Shown piece by piece: positions 1-11,340 of a DNA stretch of 64,000 bases. The stretch covers positions 21,458,658 through 21,522,657 of the forward strand of contig NC_012871.2 of assembly GCF_000003195.3 (NCBI RefSeq), read 5' to 3'. How positions within the stretch are numbered: position 1 is the stretch's first letter; every line of letters starts with the position of its first letter. The stretch comes from Sorghum bicolor (taxonomy: Eukaryota > Streptophyta > Magnoliopsida > Poales > Poaceae). The translations under genes were made by a program, and so were the position numbers. The notes under the pieces are model-generated. The model worked only from the letters and a program-made list of their open reading frames with translations, was not told the DNA's origin and searched no databases.

Positions 1-1906
1 TTGCCTCGGTGGGTTGCTTGTCGACCAGGGGGGAGCTTACGCTCGGCTCATGGATGTCCTGGACGAAAATACCCCACGGGATTTGGGCCCGAGATGAGCC
101 TAACTTTGACAACGCATCTGCTGCTTGGTTCTTATCCCGGACCACGTGGATGTACTCTATGCCATAGAAGTTAGTTTCCCATTTGCGAATTTCTTTGCAA
201 TAGAGATCCATCTTCTCGTGGGTTGCGTCCCACTCCTTGTTGAGCTGGTTGATGACCAAAGCGGAGTCGCCGTAGACATAGAGGCGCTTGACCCCCAGTT
301 CAACGGCTAGTCGTATGCCATGCAAGCATGCTTCGTATTCGGCGACGTTGTTTGACGCCGGAAAAAGGATCCGAAGGACGTAACGGAGTTTGTCCTTGTT
401 GGGTGATACGAACAATATCCCAGCGCCTGCACCGTTGATGTTCAAGGACCCGTCGAAGAACATTGACCAGTGGTCTGAGACATCGGGAACGGAAGGCTCG
501 TTGAGATCCGTCCATTCGGCAATGAAATCGACCAGGGCTTGAGACTTGACAGTGGTGCGACTCTGGAACTCCAGGGAAAATGGACATAATTCCATTGCCC
601 ATTTCACGATTCTGCCATTGGCGTCTTTATTGCGCAGGATGTCCCCGAGAGGAAAGCTGGTTGTCACCAGGACTCGATGGCCGTCGAAGTAGTGCTTCAG
701 CTTTCTTGACGTTATCAGGATGGCGTATATAAGCTTCTGTATTTGTGGGTACCTGGCCTTGGACTCGTTTAAGACTTCGCTTATGAAGTAAACGGGTCTC
801 TGGACCTTGAAGACGTGACCTGGTTCATCTCGCTCGACCACTATTGCCGTGGAAACAACCCTGTCGGTTGCAGCAATATAAAGGAGTAGGTCTTCATTGG
901 GCTGAGGCGCTGTGAGGACAGGTGGTGAAGTGAGGAAGGTCTTAAGCTGAGTGAACGCAGCGTCGGCTTCCTCTGTCCAAGAAAATTTTTCTGACGCTTT
1001 CAATAGTTTGAAGAAAGGGAGGCCTTTTTCTCCCAGCCTTGAGATGAAACGACTGAGGGCGGCCATGCATCCGGTTAGCTTCTGAATATCCTTGACGTTT
1101 TTCGGTGGTCGCATGTCGAGTACGGCTTTGACTTTTGAAGGGTTTGGTCGTATGCCGTCGCGACTGACGACGTTGCCGAGCAGTAGACCGGAAGGAACAC
1201 CGAAAATGCATTTCTTGGGGTTGAGCTTCCACTTGTACCTATTGAGTGCCTTGAAGGTTCGGTCTAAGTTGTCGATTAGGGTGCTCGCGTCCCTTGTTTT
1301 TACGACCACGTCGTCCACATAGGCCTCGACGAGGTCATCGCGAATCTCGTCGTGGAGGCATTGCTGGATGGCCCTTTGATAAGTGGCCCCGGCGTTTTTA
1401 AGTCCGAAAGACATGGTAGTGTAGCAGTATGCGCCGAAGGGTGTGATGAAGGATGTTTTGATCTGATCTTCTTCCTTTAGCGAGATCTGGTGATAACCAG
1501 AGTAGCAATCTAGAAAGGAGAGGAGTTCGCATCCGGCCGTTGAGTCGACCACCTCGTCGATGCGAGGAAGACCAAAAGGATCTTTAGGACAGTGTTTGTT
1601 GAGATCGGTGTAATCAACGCACATTCTCCATTCATTATTCTTTTTGCGTACAAGAACCGGATTGGCGAGCCAATCGGGGTGATACACTTCTTTTATGAAT
1701 CCGGCTGCTAGAAGCCGTGTTATTTCTGTCCTAATAGCCTCCTTTTTGTCACGAGCGAACCGTCGCAGTTTTTGCTTGATTGGTCTTGCGGTCTTCGAGA
1801 CATTTAAGGAGTGCTCGATCAGGTTTCGTGGGACACCAGGCATGTCTGCGGGTTTCCATGCGAAAACGCTCACGTTGTCCCTTAGAAACCTGACGAGCGC
1901 ATCTTC
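1..1906 (-). CDS. E1 pol (reverse transcriptase, RNase H, second RNase H), partial
   Basis: The minus frame is open from 1906 to the window edge; I checked it codon by codon down to about 721 and found no stop. It encodes the Ty3/gypsy reverse transcriptase, which copies element RNA to cDNA in virus-like particles. Visible motifs are the palm segment around [11 protein letters not shown], the catalytic AYVDDVVV near 1310-1330, and [12 protein letters not shown] between them. A degenerate connection/RNase H follows. Then comes a second RNase H with FFDGS (near 470), the Glu in EYEACLHG, the Asp in YGDSAL, and the late Asp in AADALSKL, so its four acidic residues appear present. It continues in the same frame as the upstream gag-protease ORF, separated by one TAG at 1907-1909. 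The C-terminal end (integrase expected) is outside the window. Confidence 0.93.
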
Positions 1907-4900
1907 CTATTTTGGATCCAGGTTAGCCCCGATGAGGGCTGTCTTCTCGGGGTTGCCTTCGACCAGCTGCACTTCTTTGTACTCCTTGGATTTCGAGTTC
2001 TTTCTGGCTGTCTCCTGCTCAGGTAATCGGAGCTGGTCGGGAGGCAGCTGTGCGGCTTGGTTTGCTGTTTCCGCCATGCGGATTGAGAGGTCGATTGCCT
2101 CGGTGATCTTGAAGCTTTCTTCTTCGCAGGTGTACGCGGTGTAGACGTTGCCTCTGACGGTTAGGACACCCTTCTCCGTGGGCATCTTAAGGACTAGGTA
2201 TGAGTAGTGCGGGACTGCCATGAACTTTGTCAGCGATGGGCGGCCCAGTATGGCGTGATAGGTCCCGTCGAAATCCGCGACTACGAAGTTGATGAACTCC
2301 GTCCGGAAGTGATCGGGTGTGCCGAATTGGACAGGCAATGTTATCTGTCCGAGGGGCACCAAACTTTGACCTGGCAAAACCCCCCAGAATTGGGCGTCGT
2401 AAGGTTTTAGTTGTGTCGGTGATATCTTGAGGGCGGGCAGGCTGTTGCGGAAGAGGATGTCGATGGAGCTTCCCCCGTCCACGAGCACGCGCTCGAATCT
2501 GATGCTGTTGATGCAGGGATCAAGAATCAGTGGGAAACGACCCGGCTCTGGGATAGCGGCCCACTGGTCCTTCCTGCTGAACGAGATCTCCCTGTGGGAC
2601 CACGCGGGAAATTTCGGATCTGCGATCAGCCCGTCCGTGCTGTCTATGTTGAGGCAGGCTCTCTTTAACAGCTTTCTTTCTCGCTTGGACTCAGTGGAGA
2701 CCTTGCCCCCGAAAATGGAGTGGACCACGTCGGTGGGGCTGACGTATTGGTGTCGGGGGTCCCTGTCTTGGTCCTCATCCTCATCTTCGTGGTCGTGCCC
2801 GTCGCGCTTGTTATTTTTCTTGGCGGAGTCCTCTTGGGCGGCCCGCCGTGTATAGATACTTTTGAGGACGCGGCACTCTTCCATGGTATGGTTAGACTTT
2901 GGGTGTAGCTGGCACGGTCCCTTCAACGTTTTGTTGTAGTCGTCTTGGTAGTCCCATCGTCCATTGGGACGTTTGACCGTATTTACTTCGTGGTCGTATT
3001 CGCGAGGGCGCTTTCCTCTGAAGTCGTCGCGGCTGTCGCGCCGCCGATCCCAACCCTCTCGGTGATCGCGGTTGTCGGAGCGGCGGTGATTTCTGTTGTC
3101 GTAGCGACCACGACCGTCATCTCGCCGGGAAGGCTGGTCGGGGCCTCTCGCATCGTCTCGGATTAGTTTTTCTGCGTCATCAGCATCGGCATAATTTTTA
3201 GCCGTGGCGAGGAGCTCTGCTACCGTTGATGGGCGCTTACGCAACAGCTTGTTCCTCAGCGCTTCATGGAAACGCAAGCCCTTGATAAAGGCTGATATGG
3301 CCTCGTCATGAGAAATCTTCGGGATTTTGAGGCGCATATCCGAGAATCGTCGGATGTAATCGCGCAGAGGTTCATTCTTCCTGTCTCTTATCCTTTCAAG
3401 GTCATACTTGTTTCCGGGCTGCTCGCATGTGGCGATGAAGTTGTCGATGAAAGCCTGGCGTAGCTCTTCCCAAGAGTCGAAGGAGTCCTCGGGCAAGCCG
3501 AGAAGCCACTGATGACCAGCCTGGTCGAGGACTACGGGGAAGTAGTTAGCCATGACGTGCTCATCTCCTGCCGCTGATCGGACGGCGATTTCATAGAGAG
3601 TGATCCAGTTTTCTGGATTTTCCTTGCCGTCGTATTTTTTAAGTTTTTCGAGCTTGAAATTGCGGGGCCACACGACCTGGCGGAGGTGTGAGGAGAACTG
3701 TCTTAGGCCCGGAGGACCGTGGGTCGCATCGTACTCGATGCGGCGCAGGTTTTCGTGGACTGCTCTCTCTGCGGCGCGCCTGTTGATGCGGTCCCGGGCA
3801 TCTTTGGGAGGGATGTTGTGGCGGAGATCCCTGTGTTGATCTTCTTCTTGGCCGCGTACGCCATGAATTTGCTTGCGGCGGCCATCGGCGTCCCGACCAC
3901 CATCGTCGCGCCGCGAGTCCCCTCGACGGTTGTCGGGGGAGCGGCTACGGTGACGCCTGCTGGGTGAGACCTGGCTACGATTAGTCTGGTCGGAGGCGGC
4001 TTCCGTATAAGAGACGTCTTGGACTCTCTTGAGCAGAGTGGCTGTCTGTCCCATTGCGGCGATCAGGTGTGCTCGGATGCTGGTCCGGACTCCCTGGCAT
4101 TCGGGGGTGTCAGGAAGCCGATCCAGGTTGGCCATGGCGACAGCCACGTTGGCGCTTGGCGTTTTGTAGACCGGCTGGTCCCCGACCATGTCAAAGGCAT
4201 CGTTGAGGTTACTTGGTGGCATCTGTTGTTGCTCGTCCGCACGCCGTCGGGCGCGATCGGCGTTACGCTGTTCGCGGAGTTGCCTCTGGTCATCTGTTTC
4301 TCCGTCAACAGCCGGTTCGTCGGCGCTGACATTGAACACAATATCCCCTCGCCGGGGGGGGGGGAATATCGGGAATCGGTCGAAACCCGGAGGGTGTGAA
4401 GGAAAATCCAGGTCGTAGCCCTCGTCTTCGGTGTTTATAACCTCGGTGGGGACGGAGCCGGTGCTTGAGTTGGTGCTGGAAACCTGGTCGTCCCGTAGCT
4501 CTCGGATTGTCACCATGTTGACATGGTGACGATTGTTCCTTGTCGGCGACCAACCCGCCTTGCTGAAAACGGATTGGACATGCTGTGAGTAAACAGAGGC
4601 CGAGTTGTTCAGGCCGCAAGGATAGTCTTCCTTTTTGAGCTCGACGGATCGTCCTGAGGGGGTTGAGGTTATCGTCAGGGACGCTCCCAGCCGTTCGTGT
4701 GTGGCGACACGAGTTGGCCGGCGGGATTTCGAAAAATCCGCTCGAGCAGCTTGGTCGGGCCGGCGCAGAACTCCATCTATTAGTTGGGAGACTTCGAGTA
4801 GCTTGGAGTCAGCGCGATCGAGCGCTTGGAGGAGGTCCGAGCAGTCGATCTCCTTTCCCTTGTAGAGTGGGAACGGTGGTCGGGAGCTTGGTGCCGTCAT

Positions 4901-5053
4901 GCGTGTGGTCGGAGACGGCGTGATCTCAGATTGGATCTGGATCTCTTTCGGAACCGTGGTCGCGAAGCCGCCGCTGCACGTCGTCCACGTGATCTGGCCG
5001 ACGGTGAACGTGAGGCCTTCGGGCACGGTCGCGGAAGCTGGGATCGTGACCAT
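1907..5053 (-). CDS. E1 gag-protease polyprotein
   Basis: This is a long open frame of about 1,050 codons. The frame stays open to 5101, but that start would be a GTG inside the primer site; the first ATG, at 5053, is a better start. The first ~370 residues are low-complexity and charged. The retrotransposon gag capsid domain follows (WITLYEIAVRSAAGDEHVMA to the helix with LRDYIRRFSDMRLKIP). Next are a basic Arg/Asp-rich segment and a Cys/His cluster (CQLHPKSNHTMEEC) that may bind nucleic acid. An aspartic protease with VLVDGGSSIDILF (near 2458-2495, catalytic Asp in DGG) comes last. The frame ends in TAG at 1907-1909 and reading continues into RT in the same frame. The stop may be a recent CAG-to-TAG change or, less likely, a readthrough site. 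Confidence 0.9.
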   Translation of the reverse strand: MVTIPASATVPEGLTFTVGQITWTTCSGGFATTVPKEIQIQSEITPSPTTRMTAPSSRPPFPLYKGKEIDCSDLLQALDRADSKLLEVSQLIDGVLRRPDQAARADFSKSRRPTRVATHERLGASLTITSTPSGRSVELKKEDYPCGLNNSASVYSQHVQSVFSKAGWSPTRNNRHHVNMVTIRELRDDQVSSTNSSTGSVPTEVINTEDEGYDLDFPSHPPGFDRFPIFPPPRRGDIVFNVSADEPAVDGETDDQRQLREQRNADRARRRADEQQQMPPSNLNDAFDMVGDQPVYKTPSANVAVAMANLDRLPDTPECQGVRTSIRAHLIAAMGQTATLLKRVQDVSYTEAASDQTNRSQVSPSRRHRSRSPDNRRGDSRRDDGGRDADGRRKQIHGVRGQEEDQHRDLRHNIPPKDARDRINRRAAERAVHENLRRIEYDATHGPPGLRQFSSHLRQVVWPRNFKLEKLKKYDGKENPENWITLYEIAVRSAAGDEHVMANYFPVVLDQAGHQWLLGLPEDSFDSWEELRQAFIDNFIATCEQPGNKYDLERIRDRKNEPLRDYIRRFSDMRLKIPKISHDEAISAFIKGLRFHEALRNKLLRKRPSTVAELLATAKNYADADDAEKLIRDDARGPDQPSRRDDGRGRYDNRNHRRSDNRDHREGWDRRRDSRDDFRGKRPREYDHEVNTVKRPNGRWDYQDDYNKTLKGPCQLHPKSNHTMEECRVLKSIYTRRAAQEDSAKKNNKRDGHDHEDEDEDQDRDPRHQYVSPTDVVHSIFGGKVSTESKRERKLLKRACLNIDSTDGLIADPKFPAWSHREISFSRKDQWAAIPEPGRFPLILDPCINSIRFERVLVDGGSSIDILFRNSLPALKISPTQLKPYDAQFWGVLPGQSLVPLGQITLPVQFGTPDHFRTEFINFVVADFDGTYHAILGRPSLTKFMAVPHYSYLVLKMPTEKGVLTVRGNVYTAYTCEEESFKITEAIDLSIRMAETANQAAQLPPDQLRLPEQETARKNSKSKEYKEVQLVEGNPEKTALIGANLDPK

Positions 5054-5082
5054 CTTGTTCGCCGGAAAAGTTGCACGCACAC

Positions 5083-5100
5083 CCCCTACCTGGCGCGCCA
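5083..5100 (-). other. E1 primer-binding site
   Basis: The minus-strand sequence TGGCGCGCCAGGTAGGGG lies one base inside the LTR end, where a tRNA 3' end primes minus-strand DNA synthesis. I cannot assign the tRNA with certainty. It clearly differs from the tRNA-Asp site of the other elements in this window. Confidence 0.7.
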
Positions 5101-5101
5101 C

Positions 5102-5561
5102 TGTCGACGAAAGCTAGTCGGCAGTCTACCTTGGGGTATACCCTCGGTAGTAGTTTATCGGTAGACGGTGCGCAAACTACGAACTCGATGGTGACGCAAG
5201 ACACGGACAAGCTTTTTATCCAGGTTCGGCCGCCGAGTTGGCGTAATACCTACGTCCTGCGTCTGGTTGTATTGATTTGTGTTGAGAGAATATGATGTCC
5301 TAGGGGGGTCCCTTGCCTCTCCTTATATAGTCTGAAGGGCAGGGTTACAGATCTGGAAACTAATCCTAGTCGGTTACAATTGCCATGGATAATTCGATGT
5401 CAATTCCTATTCTAACCGACTAGAATCCTGCTTGATCTCCACATCTTGTTTCCTTGCGCAAAACTCCAGGTTGTCGGATCAAGCCTTGAACTCGTCTCGT
5501 AATGGGCCAAGCCTCCTGGCCCAAGTCTAGCCGTAAGGGTATAGGGGTCTATCCCCCCACA
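5102..5561 (-). repeat. E1 5' LTR
   Basis: On the minus strand it starts TGTGGGGGGATAG and ends TCGACA (TG...CA), 460 bp. A TATA box (CTATATAAGG, around 5313-5330) lies in its second half, so transcription would start leftwards toward gag. The partner LTR is outside the window, so the boundaries come from the E2 LTR interruption on the right and the primer site on the left. Confidence 0.85.
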
Positions 5562-6266
5562 CATAGGGCTTAGCATCCAATGTGAGAGTAGAATTAGTTC
5601 TACTAGATTGAGAGAGATAGAGTGGAGGTGTAGATCAGAGGAAGCCCGGCCTATCGGTGTCTACTCCGAGGTTGTACCTGCGGGATCAAGTCTCCTAACC
5701 CGAGGCTTGCTCCTAGGATTCTTCAGTATTTCGACTTCTAAATTCTAGTAAGTTATTTGTTCTTGTTGTTCTTTGGTTTATGAGTTTACTTTGATCTCTT
5801 CCGGTTGAGTTTAGAGTAATCATTGTTAGTGTAAACGTGGTGTTTGGGCTAGGGTACTCATAGATATCCCCTGTCTAGCCAGACCGTGGTAGTAGCGAGG
5901 AACGTGACATTTCCGAGCTACCTTTGTAGCCCACATCCGGTTAGCAGGATCGATAGGGTTTATAGATGCGGGTCGAGCATCCTTTGTGGTGTCTAGATTC
6001 TGTAAGCCTCCCCAATAGAACAGTAGATCATCCTTACCAAGGTTAGAACGAGAGTGCGGTTGTAGTCTTCTCTATACATCGCTCACATCGAATCACATTG
6101 TTTGTAGCCTAAAGGGTAGTAGCAATAGATTTGGTTAGTCAGATGCATGCTTTCTCCCAGTGGTAAAAATATAAATACGATACTCTGGATAACCTCCCGG
6201 GTGAAGTGCTCACCGATATCCGTGCGCTTGCAGATCATTTCCTGATGGTGTTACCAAATATCAACA
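5562..6266 (+). repeat. E2 5' LTR, right-hand part
   Basis: It matches the 3' LTR from CATAGGGCTTAGC to the end ...ATATCAACA almost base for base. The U3 and TATA region of this copy lies to the left of E1, outside the window. Confidence 0.9.
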
Positions 6267-6274
6267 AGCATTTT

Positions 6275-6292
6275 TGGCGCCGTTGCCGGGGA
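6275..6292 (+). other. E2 primer-binding site, tRNA-Asp type
   Basis: TGGCGCCGTTGCCGGGGA is complementary to the 3' end of plant tRNA-Asp(GUC), as is usual in the Athila branch of Ty3/gypsy. It starts 9 bases after the LTR end. The same 18-mer recurs in E3, E5 and E6. Confidence 0.9.
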
Positions 6293-6374
6293 GAAAGACG
6301 GTTTGCTGAGATAACTTTTAGTCTTGCTATTATCTTGTATTATACTTTTATTCTTTTATCTTTTTATTTTTTCC

Positions 6375-7628
6375 ATGGATAACTCAAATTCCACACCTAT
6401 TATTGAATTTTTTGCACCTTCGGAGACCAGCAATAGACCATGGGAGTCAACAAGTCCTTTCTTTGCCCCTAATTATGATATGTGTCCGAAGTTGATTGCA
6501 ATAGGTCAAAACCAACCCTTTTCTATAGCCGAGGTCCTATCTTTTAATCAAGAAGATAATGAACTTTTAGCTACACCTAGGGAATCTTTTAATCTTTCTA
6601 TAAATTCTGGTTTAGACCTAGCCCTACAAGACCATGTTTTTCCTCGATATTTTCACATTGGTCTTAATCATATAACCTTTGGTAGAGTTTTTCTTTCTTT
6701 ATCTGTTAGTAAAGCAAGGTATGTCTTCATTCGTGGACATCCTTCTTGCACTAGTCTTCATAAAAAAATCCTAGAGATAGAGAAGGAATCATATCCCAGA
6801 CGAGGAAAGGAAGTTTCAATAGCCGATTTCCAAACATTTCAATCCCATGATTTGGCTATCCAACCCAAACTAGTAATGCTCCAAAATCATCTAAGGGAAG
6901 AAGAAATTCTACCTTTGGAAATTCATTTTGGGATGAGCTTAAACTTACCGCTTCATAAGAGACCTTTGAGTGCATATAGTCTGAACCTTCCTAAGAAGGG
7001 ATCTCTTAGAAAGCATATCAAATCCAATCCCTTTGATGGACATCTAGAAAGACTCAAGGATGGCATCTTAAGTGATGCAATAGAAGGAGAGCGAAGCCAT
7101 TTAGAAGACAATCTCATCTTCTCCCCTTCTACGCCCACTTTTGATGACTCATTCGAACCTATCTTTAAACCCGTCCTTGAGCCTAATAATTTCTACTATG
7201 CTCTTTCTCTTGAACCTCCCGATGATCCTATGAATCTCTCCAGACATCCCATGCATAAGACTCACCAAGACCACAAGGAGGATCGAGAAGAGCAACATCA
7301 ATGGCTAGAGGGCATTAAAAATCTATGTGCTATCATCATTGAATGGATGGATAAAACAAACTTGAGAGACAATCCTAGAGGAATTTTAAGCATTCATGAA
7401 GAATCATCCTTGGAGTTTGAGAATGAGAGAAACAACAGTGAGCATGGAAGTTATTTCATAAATATCTCACCAAGTCCTTGCTCGTATAAAACATCTCCCC
7501 AATCAATTGGTCTCTCCAACCTTACCACATTTGAGATCTCTAACCCCCTCTTCCTTTCTATTTGTAAAAACTTTAAAGGGGTGGTTATCGATGCATATGT
7601 CTATAATAAATATTGCAGATATCGTTGA
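6375..7628 (+). CDS. E2 protein with unrecognised N-terminal half and E3-like C-terminal half
   Basis: The frame is open from an ATG at 6324, but the ATG at 6375 (MDNSNSTPIIEF) matches the start of the E3 protein better and gives about 417 residues. Residues ~1-140 (from the 6375 start) resemble nothing I recognise and lack the gag capsid domain that E3 has at this position. From the segment KEVSIADFQTFQSHDLAIQP onward it aligns with E3. Shared parts are an acidic, Ser/Pro-rich middle and a conserved tail (SQSIGLS..TT.EISNPLFLS, then YVYNKYC near the end). There is no zinc knuckle, protease or signal peptide. It may be a modified structural protein of a non-autonomous element. The function is unknown. 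Confidence 0.6.
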   Translation: MDNSNSTPIIEFFAPSETSNRPWESTSPFFAPNYDMCPKLIAIGQNQPFSIAEVLSFNQEDNELLATPRESFNLSINSGLDLALQDHVFPRYFHIGLNHITFGRVFLSLSVSKARYVFIRGHPSCTSLHKKILEIEKESYPRRGKEVSIADFQTFQSHDLAIQPKLVMLQNHLREEEILPLEIHFGMSLNLPLHKRPLSAYSLNLPKKGSLRKHIKSNPFDGHLERLKDGILSDAIEGERSHLEDNLIFSPSTPTFDDSFEPIFKPVLEPNNFYYALSLEPPDDPMNLSRHPMHKTHQDHKEDREEQHQWLEGIKNLCAIIIEWMDKTNLRDNPRGILSIHEESSLEFENERNNSEHGSYFINISPSPCSYKTSPQSIGLSNLTTFEISNPLFLSICKNFKGVVIDAYVYNKYCRYR

Positions 7629-10600
7629 GTCGATCTTGATGTAGGCACGCTTAGGTTGGTGTTGGAGGGGAACCACTTCACCAACATAATTTGATGGTTT
7701 CCCAAGGACAATCTTAGTGTCCTAAAATAAGCACTTATCAGATCGTAACATGAACTTTTAATTATTTGCAACATTGCCTTGTGTATTGAGCATATAAAGA
7801 TAATTGTAGAAATATTCCTTCGGGTATTCATGTCACTAATCTTTCTAGGATTGGAGCAAGATGATCAGAGGAATGACAAGCGCAAGGTATGCCCAACCAA
7901 TTATCATGCAACATTGAATTAAATTCATCCAATCTTGAATTTTGCAAAATTCAAGCTTGGGGGAAATACCTTACATAAGAACATCCTTTGCCATGTTGCT
8001 ATGTTGGTTGTCCCTACTTTTGAGGCATGCTCAATTTTTCTAAACACTAAACTTATTTTTCATCTCCACCTGAGTAGATCTCTATAAATGTTGTCATGCT
8101 ACCTTTGTCTATTCACAAGCAAGTGTTGGTTTGGAAGTACTCGACATACTTCCGTTGGCATTTAAATTAAGCATGGTGCTTAGGTTAAATAGCCTTCCTT
8201 AATCTGATTAGACATGGAGTCTAGTTTGGTTGAACTAAAAACTTCTTGAGTAGACATTGGTATATTTTGTCGGACTAACCCCTGTAGGAAAACTTTCAAT
8301 ATCAACCTGGGAAGTCCTGAGATACAAACTCACATTGGAGACAAAGGAGACACATGAAGTTTAACGATTTGCACAAGGAAGACATAGCTCATTCATCATA
8401 GAGAGATGATCCATGGAATGAAACAAAGAGTGCCACAAACACGGTGCACAACCGCTAAGAAAGAAAAGCTTCCATAAGGTGATACTGTACCATCACTCTT
8501 CAAGTAAGGTAACATCTAAGGTACTTGACTATCACTTTTATAAGCTTCTCCTTGGTTCTAGCGTTCACATGAATAAAGAGACAAACATAAATTAACCAAC
8601 CCAATTAATTCAACATGTTTAGTCCTTTAATCTTTGTTCTTAGTACTACATTCGTGATCCCACACTCCTAATCATATAAGCTAAAATGTTGCACATTCAA
8701 TCTTTGGAAGATATAAAAAAACATAAATATAGATAGATTATCTTTCCATTAGGTCGAGCGATTTGATCTGATAAATGTTTTAAATGCTACACTCATGATC
8801 TTATTATCCATCAACTTTGTCTTGCTCACTATGCTTAAGGTTAGAGAAGAACAAATACACTTTTGGTTTTGTTGGTGTTTTTCACCAACAGGGCCCATGC
8901 ACTTGATCTCTGCCTTGTCTCTATGAGAAGGTACACTTTGAGCAAAACCTGAAGGAGTTTTACAACTCCCAGATTCTACCAAGTGAAGGACTTGGATCTA
9001 CGAGCACAAACACACTGAGCAGGATGCTGCCAATGCCGCACCTCGAACTGCTGGACAAACAAAGAACATGGGTGACACCGTATCAAGAGGTGCAGATATC
9101 AAGGCCCACACCTAATCAAATGATGCACCTAAAGGATGAGCACATTAAGAAGTCTTGTCCAGAAGCATCCTTGTCGGAAGGTAAAATCGGTATTTATCCA
9201 TATTTATCTTTTCTGTATTCCTTTTCCTTTTTATTCCATCACTTGCATTAGCATATTTACTTTTCCACATTAGCATTAGAAAAGAAAACAAAAATATTTG
9301 TTCGTCGCACTGCATCATAAAATCTAAAGCCCCATGTGAGTAGACTTGTGGTTTAAAACCCATAGGTATATTGACTGTGGTGGCATAAAATAAATATGTT
9401 TTCATCTTACAATAAAAATATAAAAATAATAAGTGCATGATCCTGCTAAATAAATAAAATTTATTAGGAGGAATCTCAATATGATAAAGGCTAAGAGATT
9501 TTATGCTAACACTTAACCAATTCCACAAAGCTTTGTTGTCTATTTGAGCTCCACAGAATTCAATGATCAAAGAAGACTAGCCGGCGGAGGATATAATAAT
9601 CGCTGTTAGGGTGTTACCGACATTCAAATACACCTCCGTCACCTGCTAGCTACATCAGAAGAAATTACGTCAAAATCCAGCTTGGGGGAGAGCATCCCCA
9701 TTTATCTAGCTAAGTGTTTCTACTCGCGTTTATACTTTACTCAAATAATAAAAAGATGCATAATCATGAAAACCCAAATAAAAATTTTGTGCTTATATAT
9801 ATATATATCTTTGCTTAGTTTGCTAAATAAATAAATAAAGTGTCTAGGCCAAACTGAACTTAAATGATAAACTCTTACATGGATATGATAAATAGTTGCT
9901 CTGCCATGTACCTAGTTTTCAAGTTTGAGCTCTCTCTTAAGTTTAGGCATAACTATTATAATTTAAACCTGCTCTAAACCTGAACTTGTGGGAAGAGTAC
10001 TTGATCTAAAGTCTAAGTCGTTAACGGATATGATATGGGAAGGTTGAGCTGCTGTTTATCTGTTCCTAGAGATGCTAGAATTCTGGAGAATTTTATCTTT
10101 GAAAATCTTTAAAATAACACATGATGAGTTCTTGTATGATAAGAGTTTAAATTCCTATCACAGCCATACATACATGCTTATTAGACTAAGAACCATACTT
10201 TTACTTTTTACTGCTTATGAGCATTGAGTGTGGTCAAGCTATGTAGACCCTTAGGAGCTTGTCATGCGGTTAAAATCAAGATCCACTTGCACGTTCACTC
10301 ATACATGCTACTTCTACTCCGAAAGTACGCATCCACATACATCCACTCAGTTCCATCTCCAGAGCCACCCAAAAGTATTCTACTCCTAATCCGGGAGAGA
10401 ATAGCCAAAAACATTCTCCTGTTTCTGTTTTTCCCTATGAAATAAATGCTCGAGTTATCTTGGTTACTACCACTTGCTACATTATTCCAGGAGGGTGAGT
10501 GCTCTAAAAAATATGATGAATACGACGAAATAAAAAGGGGCAACTGCCCGAAACCTCGAAGAAAAGAAAAAGTGAGACAAGAGGTAAAAATGGACAAGTG

Positions 10601-11340
10601 TCCGACAGTAGAATTAGGGGTACAAGATACCCACCTGAGAGAAAAGAAAAAAAAATAGGGCATCTCATTCTCCTCAAAAAGCTTCAAAGTGCAAGGAAGG
10701 TATGTATCCTCTTAAAAGAGCAAAAGTAGAATTAGACTTTCACCATTATTATCACCATACACCATTCATTCGCCACACATGCACATCTTGATTTGACTTA
10801 TTGACTTGTTTCTCTGGATCCATGGTTTGACTATGCAATAAATGTCTTGTAAGTATGTATGCTTTATCTCCCACCTATGAGCTCCAGATATTAAAACCTC
10901 ATTAGAGTAGGATGAGAGAGAAGGCAATATCACTATGCCTCATACCACAAATACTACATACTTTGAGAGAAGGCATATATCATCACTGCCTTGGTGAGGA
11001 TCCAGAAATACCACAAAAGAGAGAATTGAGAGAGTCATACAAGGAATCACTGAGTTTTATTTGAAAATCTGCAAAAACTCCAGAGCTATAGCTGATTAAA
11101 GAACAAGAGACATGGTGCTTGACTAGACTGTTCTATCTTTTAACTGCTCAAGACACAAGTGACGGTTGCAAGCCCCATGGTGAAAGGTAAAATGAGTAAG
11201 TTTTAAGTCTTAACAGTTTACTCTAGCTTAGAGATGAGATCTTGCTTGAACGCATGTGTACTTTTAAGGCATAAAACCACTGTAGAAACTCTTGAGTCCA
11301 TCCTTGCTCAGGGATGAGCAAGTGGTAAGTTTGGGGGAGT
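7629..11340 (+). other. E2 non-coding internal region with three polypurine-tract-like sites
   Basis: There is no convincing ORF. The sequence is collinear with E3 15215-18876. It holds purine tracts at 7953-7964 and 9678-9690 and the terminal one at 11327-11339 next to the 3' LTR, a perfect 8-bp hairpin (8870-8890), an AT microsatellite near 9796, and a segment (about 10550-10640) with small inverted repeats shared with E3 and E6. It probably derives from the pol and 3' untranslated part of an autonomous ancestor: the stretch from ~9640 on resembles the 3' untranslated region of E4. Confidence 0.75.

Larger units (their letters stand above)
1..5561 (-). mobile_element. E1: Ty3/gypsy LTR retrotransposon, Tat lineage, left part outside window
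   Basis: Read on the minus strand the order is LTR (5561 to 5102), primer site (from 5100), gag, protease, reverse transcriptase, RNase H and a second RNase H, then the window edge. The second RNase H after the usual one is the hallmark of the Tat lineage (Grande/RIRE2/Ogre-like); integrase and the 3' LTR must lie to the left. The right end falls in the 5' LTR of E2: the E2 LTR sequence resumes at 5562 with CATAG, probably one copy of the 5-bp target duplication. Coding capacity is almost intact, so the insertion looks fairly recent. Confidence 0.93.

Noticed and set aside
2207..4923. Plus-strand frames opposite E1 gag
   Set aside because: Shadows of the 1,050-codon minus-strand gag-protease frame.
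6275..6292. Match to a tRNA-Asp gene
   Set aside because: Only the 18 bases complementary to the tRNA 3' end are present, directly after an LTR; it is a primer site.
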